Origin: Vulcanimicrobiota bacterium
GTDB lineage: Bacteria; Vulcanimicrobiota; Vulcanimicrobiia; Vulcanimicrobiales; Vulcanimicrobiaceae
Reading direction: 5' to 3'
Assembly (NCBI GenBank): GCA_030040695.1
Contig: JASHTE010000158.1
Coordinates: 1 to 5,947, forward strand
DNA length: 5,947 nucleotides
Shown: positions 1 through 4,228 of the stretch, piece after piece
How positions within the stretch are numbered: the first letter of the stretch is position 1
How the letters are laid out: each line of letters begins with the position of its first letter
Program-made: the position numbers and the translations under genes
The notes under the pieces: model-generated
The model's input: only the letters and a program-made list of their open reading frames with translations
Told to the model about the DNA's origin: nothing
The model's database searches: none

Positions 1-265
1 CACCCATTCTGGGATGGACGCCGCTATGACGCGTTAGATCGATGCGCTCGACCGCGACGCCGGCAAGCGCTACTGCCGCGTCGAGCACGTGGCGCGCGTA
101 CCCCGCAATCGTAAGCACGGTGCGATGGTGGATTCTGTCGCTCGTCCGGTGTAGAACGTACGCTCCCGCGCGCTCGACGGCCTCGACGGCGCGTGCGACC
201 GTGGTCGCGTCACGTCCTTCGGAGAGATTCGGAACGAGCTCGAAGATGGCTTCAGGCGAAGACAC
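1..265 (-). CDS. ftcD: Glutamate formimidoyltransferase, N-terminal part (cut by window edge)
   Basis: This enzyme moves the formimino group of N-formimino-L-glutamate to tetrahydrofolate, linking histidine breakdown to the one-carbon pool in the cytoplasm. I translated 88 codons by hand on the minus strand. Residues 11-17 read VPNLSEG, matching the family's N-terminal VPNFSEG. Residues 75-88 read IDLTRHSGVHPRMG, matching the family's IDMSRHxGEHPRMG; His84 aligns with the catalytic histidine known in the mammalian enzyme (His82), while the usual Glu before it is Val here. The GTG start at 265-263 is preceded by GAGG nine bases upstream. Another in-frame GTG at 289 would add eight residues and fits the family less well. 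The start overlaps the radA end by 14 bases, so the two are probably co-transcribed. About 200 or more residues lie beyond the edge. It could be the monofunctional type or the N-terminus of a transferase-cyclodeaminase fusion. The family call is strong; physiological substrate is inferred. Confidence 0.9.
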   Translation of the reverse strand, partial: MSSPEAIFELVPNLSEGRDATTVARAVEAVERAGAYVLHRTSDRIHHRTVLTIAGYARHVLDAAVALAGVAVERIDLTRHSGVHPRMG

Positions 266-1559
266 GGGCGATTGCCTCGTCGACGTCACGCAGGTCTTCA
301 GGTGACCAGATGCGGCTGTAGCCCAGCTTGTGCGCCTCAGCTACGCGTCGCGCTGCGCCGCTCACTCGGCGAAGCTCGCCGGAAAGTCCGAGCTCGCCGA
401 AGGCGGCCGAATCGTTCGGCACGGCGCGATTGCGAAATGACGATGTGATTGCGAGCGCAATGCCGAGATCTGCGGCGGGCTCGGCGACGCGCAGACCGCC
501 TGCTACCGAAACGTAGATATCGTGTGTTGCCAGATGCAAGCCGGCCCGCCGTTCGAGCACGGCGACGATCATCGCGAGGCGCGGCTGATCGACGTTGTTT
601 GCGAGGCGGCGCGGCGTGCCGAAGCTCGTCTCGCCGACGAGCGCCTGCACTTCGACAAGGACGGGGCGCGAGCCCAGAATCGAGGCGACGACGCAGGAGC
701 CGCTCGCGCGTGTCGATCCGCGGGTAATGAAGAGCTCCGATGGATTTGCGATCTCGGCCAAGCCGGTCTCGCACATCTCAAAGACGCAGATCTCGTCGAT
801 CGAGCCGAAGCGGTTTTTGTACGCTCTGAGAATGCGGTGTTCGCCGCTCTGTTCACCTTCGAAGTAAAGAACCGTATCGACGAGGTGCTCGAGGAGTCGC
901 GGCCCCGCGATCGCGCCATCTTTCGTGACGTGGCCGACGACGAGCGTCGCACAGTCGAAGCGTTTCGCGAACTGCACCAACGCCTGCGTGCAATCGCGTA
1001 TCTGCGTGGCGCTTCCTGCATAGGACTCGGCTTCCGGCATCCAGACGGTTTGAATGGAGTCGACGATGAGCGCGAGCGGACGCGCGCGCTCGAGTTGATC
1101 GAGCACGCTACGGAGATTGGTTTCGGCAGCGACGAGAATCGATGTTTCGAGACCGAGGCGTCGCGCACGCAACTTCACTTGTGCCGCCGATTCCTCGCCG
1201 CAGAGGTAGACGACGCTGCCCCGTTCCGCCAGGCGTGCCGCCACTTGAAGCGCGAGGGTCGACTTTCCGGCGCCGGGAGCGCCGCCGAGCAGCGTGACGC
1301 TTCCCGGAACGATACCGCCTCCCAGCACCGCGTCGAACTCAGAGAAAGCCGTCGGAATGCGTTCGATGCGCCGGTCGTCGATCTCGTGCAGCGGAATCGG
1401 CGCGTCGCTTTGCGTCATGTGCGCCGCGCGTTGGGCGGTAACCGTGAACGGACGCTCGCCGAAGGAGTTCCACGTCTCGCACTGTGGGCATCGGCCGAGC
1501 CAGCGCGGTGATTCGAAGCCACAGGAGGAGCACAGGAAGATCGAGCGCGGCTTCGCCAT
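252..1559 (-). CDS. radA: DNA repair protein RadA (Sms), branch-migration ATPase
   Basis: RadA is a RecA-like hexameric ATPase that drives branch migration of recombination intermediates and helps repair and transformation. The 435-residue product has all the family's parts in order. A four-cysteine zinc finger comes first (C10, C13, C24, C27). The Walker A P-loop follows at 92-101 (GGAPGAGKST, Lys99), then a Walker B strand ending at Asp167 (LIVDS). The RadA signature KNRFG is at 248-252. The C-terminal Lon-protease-like domain shows SVAGGLRVAEPAADLGIALA (351-370) and GELGLSGELRR (388-398). Length is slightly under the usual 450-460. The start is well fixed: the upstream in-frame codons reach a TGA nine codons before the ATG with no other start. 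I see no strong Shine-Dalgarno sequence. It runs divergently from cmk and its stop overlaps the ftcD start. In many Gram-positive bacteria disA follows radA; here ftcD does instead. Confidence 0.97.
   Translation of the reverse strand: MAKPRSIFLCSSCGFESPRWLGRCPQCETWNSFGERPFTVTAQRAAHMTQSDAPIPLHEIDDRRIERIPTAFSEFDAVLGGGIVPGSVTLLGGAPGAGKSTLALQVAARLAERGSVVYLCGEESAAQVKLRARRLGLETSILVAAETNLRSVLDQLERARPLALIVDSIQTVWMPEAESYAGSATQIRDCTQALVQFAKRFDCATLVVGHVTKDGAIAGPRLLEHLVDTVLYFEGEQSGEHRILRAYKNRFGSIDEICVFEMCETGLAEIANPSELFITRGSTRASGSCVVASILGSRPVLVEVQALVGETSFGTPRRLANNVDQPRLAMIVAVLERRAGLHLATHDIYVSVAGGLRVAEPAADLGIALAITSSFRNRAVPNDSAAFGELGLSGELRRVSGAARRVAEAHKLGYSRIWSPEDLRDVDEAIARVFA
275..278 (-). promoter_or_regulatory. 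Ribosome binding site for ftcD, inside radA
   Basis: The minus strand reads GAGG nine bases before the GTG codon at 265-263. It lies within the last codons of radA. It supports the GTG at 265 over the in-frame GTG at 289, which I see no comparable signal for. Short Shine-Dalgarno-like tetramers occur by chance, so this is moderate evidence. Confidence 0.5.
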
Positions 1560-1620
1560 CGTCGGCGTGTTCGTCCGAGCTCAAGGTTGCTCCCGTACAC
1601 GGCGCGAATGCGGCGCTCGC
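1560..1620. promoter_or_regulatory. Divergent spacer between radA and cmk
   Basis: These 61 bases separate the radA start codon (minus) from the cmk start codon (plus), so promoters and leaders for both transcription units should lie here or extend into the flanking genes. I looked for paired -35/-10 hexamers on both strands and found none convincing: TTGCTC at 1587-1592 resembles a -35 box but has no good -10 partner. No clear operator palindrome or riboswitch is visible. The regulatory role is inferred from gene orientation only. Confidence 0.35.
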
Positions 1621-2304
1621 ATGAGCGATGCGCACCTCCACATCGCGATCGACGGTCCGGCCGCCGGCGGTAAGAGCACCGTCGGTCGAAGGTTGGCGCG
1701 ACGGCTCGCCCTGCGATATTTCGATACGGGCGCGATGTATCGTGCGCTCGCGTACGTCGCGCGACGTGACGGCATTGCTCCGGCCGATGCCGCGTCACTG
1801 TGTGAAGAGGTCCGGCGAATACGCGTCGACCTCGAATCGGATGCCCCGCTCGGCTTTCGCATCTTCGCAAACGGCGCCGAACTTGATGAAGAGACGCTCC
1901 ACTCGGAGGCGGTCACTTCGATCGTCTCGGAGATCGCAGCGCACGCGGGCGTGCGCGAGAAGATGGTCGCCGCGCAGCGGGCGATCGCCGATAAACACGA
2001 CATCGTGATGGCGGGCCGCGATATCGGAACCGTCGTGCTGCCGAACGCTCAGGTGAAGGTATTTCTTACCGCGTCGGTCGCAGCGCGCGTCGAGCGGCGG
2101 CGCGTGCAGCTGGAGCACGCCGGCGTCCGCGCGCGTCAGCTAGCCCGCGAGATCGAGGAGCGCGACCGCCTCGACCGCGACCGTGCGGTTGCCCCGCTGG
2201 TTCCAGCCTCCGACGCCTACATCATCGACTCGAGCGCGATGTCGGCGGATCAGGTCGTCGACGCGATCGCTGACATCGTGGAGCGCACCGCGCAGCGGAG
2301 ATGA
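1621..2304 (+). CDS. cmk: Cytidylate kinase (CMP/dCMP kinase)
   Basis: This kinase phosphorylates CMP and dCMP with ATP to CDP and dCDP, feeding dNTP synthesis and CDP-activated lipid precursors. The 227-residue product matches the bacterial Cmk length. A P-loop is at 11-20 (DGPAAGGKST, Lys18). DTGAMYRA at 35-42 is the family's nucleotide-binding motif. The family-typical VR...Q stretch is at 111-119, GRDIGTVVLP is at 132-141, and the lid/C-terminal signature RDRLDRDRAVAPL is at 181-193, followed by DAYIIDS at 198-204. The reading frame stays open far upstream (to about 1294), but that part is antisense to radA. ATG 1621 is the only methionine giving the usual short N-terminus, and no strong ribosome binding site precedes it. 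Its stop overlaps the next start as ATGA. The cmk-plsC pair is a common bacterial arrangement, which supports both calls. Confidence 0.97.
   Translation: MSDAHLHIAIDGPAAGGKSTVGRRLARRLALRYFDTGAMYRALAYVARRDGIAPADAASLCEEVRRIRVDLESDAPLGFRIFANGAELDEETLHSEAVTSIVSEIAAHAGVREKMVAAQRAIADKHDIVMAGRDIGTVVLPNAQVKVFLTASVAARVERRRVQLEHAGVRARQLAREIEERDRLDRDRAVAPLVPASDAYIIDSSAMSADQVVDAIADIVERTAQRR
2301..2304 (+). promoter_or_regulatory. ATGA stop/start overlap, cmk to plsC
   Basis: The cmk stop TGA (2302-2304) shares bases with the plsC start ATG (2301-2303). A GGAG sits directly against the ATG (2297-2300), too close for normal initiation. Translation of plsC therefore probably depends on ribosomes finishing cmk. 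Coupling is inferred from layout. Confidence 0.55.
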
Positions 2305-2897
2305 GCTTCTATGACTTTGCGAGAGTCGTCGTCCACGCTGCCGGGCGTGTTCTGTGGCGGGTCCACGTCGACGGAAGCGAAAGGGTTCCGGCGAGCGGAG
2401 CGCTCATTATCGCGTGCAATCACGTCTCACTGCTGGGTCCTCCGATCCTCGGCGCCTTCTGTCCGAGAAAGATTCATTACATGGCAAAACGCGAGCTCTT
2501 CGAGATACCGGTCTTCGGGTCGTTGATTCGCGCGCTCGGCGCCTATCCGGTCGATCGCGAGCACAGCGCAGCCGGCGCGATCAAACGCTCGATCGAGGTT
2601 CTACGCGAGGGAGAGGCCATCGGCATCTTTCCGGAAGGGGGACGGAATCCGAAGGGTGAGGTGCGGGCGCGCAGCGGTGTTGCGTTACTGGCATCCATTG
2701 CGCGAGTTCCCGTTTTGCCTGCGGCAATCGTCGGCAGCGGCGCCGCGATGCGTCTCGCTCCGATCAGCGTCATTTTCGGCAATCCCCTACAGCTCAACGT
2801 GAGTGAAAAAGCAACGCACGAGGATTTGGCGAACTTCACCCGCAGCGTTATGGCAGAAATTCGCGCGCTCGCTTCGAGCGCCGGCGAGCACGCGTGA
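2301..2897 (+). CDS. plsC: PlsC-type 1-acylglycerol-3-phosphate acyltransferase, HX4D aspartate missing
   Basis: Family members add an acyl chain to lysophosphatidic acid at the inner membrane to give phosphatidic acid, the precursor of all phospholipids. The 198-residue product has the LPLAT/PlsC layout. It opens with a short N-terminal hydrophobic/amphipathic stretch (about 6-20). Motif I is NHVSLLGPP at 40-48. The motif II region is YPVDRE at 82-87. Motif III is FPEGGRN at 110-116, and motif IV is VPVLPAAI at 136-143. The length suits small bacterial PlsC proteins. The oddity is in motif I: the family's catalytic HX4D reads His41 then Gly46 (codon GGT, 2436-2438) where Asp is expected. That aspartate is part of the charge relay with the histidine in the known family mechanism, so activity may be lost, altered or compensated. 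The gene lies between cmk and the glycosyltransferase with 4-base overlaps at both ends. The family is sure; the reaction is uncertain because of the substitution. Confidence 0.88.
   Translation: MSFYDFARVVVHAAGRVLWRVHVDGSERVPASGALIIACNHVSLLGPPILGAFCPRKIHYMAKRELFEIPVFGSLIRALGAYPVDREHSAAGAIKRSIEVLREGEAIGIFPEGGRNPKGEVRARSGVALLASIARVPVLPAAIVGSGAAMRLAPISVIFGNPLQLNVSEKATHEDLANFTRSVMAEIRALASSAGEHA
2894..2897 (+). promoter_or_regulatory. GTGA stop/start overlap, plsC to glycosyltransferase
   Basis: The plsC stop TGA (2895-2897) overlaps the GTG start of the next gene (2894-2896). A weak purine-rich GGCGAG lies five bases upstream (2883-2888). The next in-frame start candidates (TTG, GTG) fall inside the first membrane segment, so this GTG is the best start. 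Coupled translation is likely. Confidence 0.55.
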
Positions 2898-4228
2898 AGG
2901 CCGGTTCGAACGCAGAACTGCCCGCGTACGTCTACGCGCGCCGTTTTACCCTGCCTGCCTGGCTCATCCTCGGGATCATCCTCCTGCTCGGTTTGGTGTG
3001 GCGTCTCGCCTACATTCGTGCGCAGGGTTTTCCCAACGACATTTCGAGTTTCGAGGCCTGGGCCATTACGCTGGTCGCTCACGGGCCGAGCGGCTTCTAC
3101 GCCTCGACGAACTTCATCGACTACCCGCCTGGATACTTCTACATTCTCGGCATCGTCGGTCAGCTGTGGTCGCTTCTCTTCAGCGCGCACGACACCGGCT
3201 ACGCGGTCCTCGCGGTGCTCGTCAAGCTGCCGGCGATCCTCTTCGATCTTGGGCTCGGGGTTCTCATCTATGCGGTTGCGCGGCGCTTCGGATCGGAGAA
3301 GCTCGCGCTCGGCGCTGCAGCGCTCTACGTGCTCAACCCCGCGGTCATCTTCGTTTCGGCGCTCTGGGGGCAGGTTGATTCCGTCGCCTGCTTCTTCGCG
3401 CTGCTCGGCGTGTACGCGCTCCTGCGCAGCGATGACTTCGAGGCCCCGAAGCGTGCGAGGTACTGGATCATCGGTGGTTGGATCGCGCTGGCGTATTCAC
3501 TCCTCATCAAACCGCAAGCCGCCGTGCTCGTGCCGCTCTTCATCGCGTTCGCCTTTGCGAACCGTGAGCGCCGCGAGCTGCGACTGTGGTCGACGGCATA
3601 CGGCATCATTGCCGCGATCGTCTTCACAATCGTCGTCGTCGAGCCGTTCTATCCGTCGAACCCGATAGCGGCGGTTCTCTGGCTCCTGCAACGGCTCTCG
3701 TTCGGCACGAACGTCTACGCCTACAACTCCGTGAACGCGTTCAACCTTTGGGCACTGCACTTCTGGGGCGGCGCGAACGGGCTCTTCTGGCAGCAAGACA
3801 GCACGCTGATCGCGTTCATCCCCCAGTGGCTGTGGGGAATCATTCTTGTCCTCGTCGCGGTCGCGCTCGTCGTTTGGCGTTACTTGCAGCTTCAGACGCC
3901 GCAGGCGCTGCTACAAGCGGCGGCGATCGCGCTGCTCGGATTCTTCACGCTTGCGACGAGAATGCACGAGCGTTACGTGTACGACGGCGTGATCTTCACC
4001 ATCGCGTGTCTGCCGATCGCGCGGCGCTACCTGTGGATCGCGCTCGGCCTCTCTATCGTCTTTTGGTCGAATCTCACGTACTCGTACCAGTACATCGCCG
4101 TCATGACCGCGGGGCAGGGTGCGAACCAAGGCGTCAATGCGGCCGACCTTTGGGGGCTGTGGTCGTCGACGTTCGCTCTCGCGAACGTCATCATGTTTTT
4201 CTACCTCGGCTACGCGTATCTCGGCGAG
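2894..4228 (+). other. Module 1: Gpi18/COG5542-like GT-C mannosyltransferase domain
   Basis: This covers residues 1-445 of the giant protein. After the first membrane segment (about 22-42) the loop carries Asn48-Asp49, at the place where GT-C enzymes keep a catalytic or metal-binding acid. The signatures DYPP, WGQVDS, KPQ and RMHERY are the pattern I know from bacterial proteins annotated as related to the GPI mannosyltransferase Gpi18. Around ten to twelve hydrophobic segments are visible. No key motif appears broken, so the half looks functional. The family name is from motif recall, not a search. Confidence 0.72.

Noticed and set aside
42..305. An 87-codon plus-strand open frame at the left edge
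   Set aside because: It is the antisense of the ftcD start, whose translation carries diagnostic family motifs.
522..1511. A 329-codon plus-strand open frame opposite radA
   Set aside because: It is antisense to a complete, motif-rich radA, and its product is Arg/Ala/Glu-rich without recognisable motifs.
1294..1620. In-frame upstream extension of cmk
   Set aside because: The extra 109 codons are antisense to radA, do not resemble any cmk N-terminus, and the ATG at 1621 places the P-loop at the family's usual distance from the start.
2543..3190. A 215-codon minus-strand open frame across the plsC/glycosyltransferase junction
   Set aside because: It spans two real genes in antisense and shows no domain; typical high-GC shadow.
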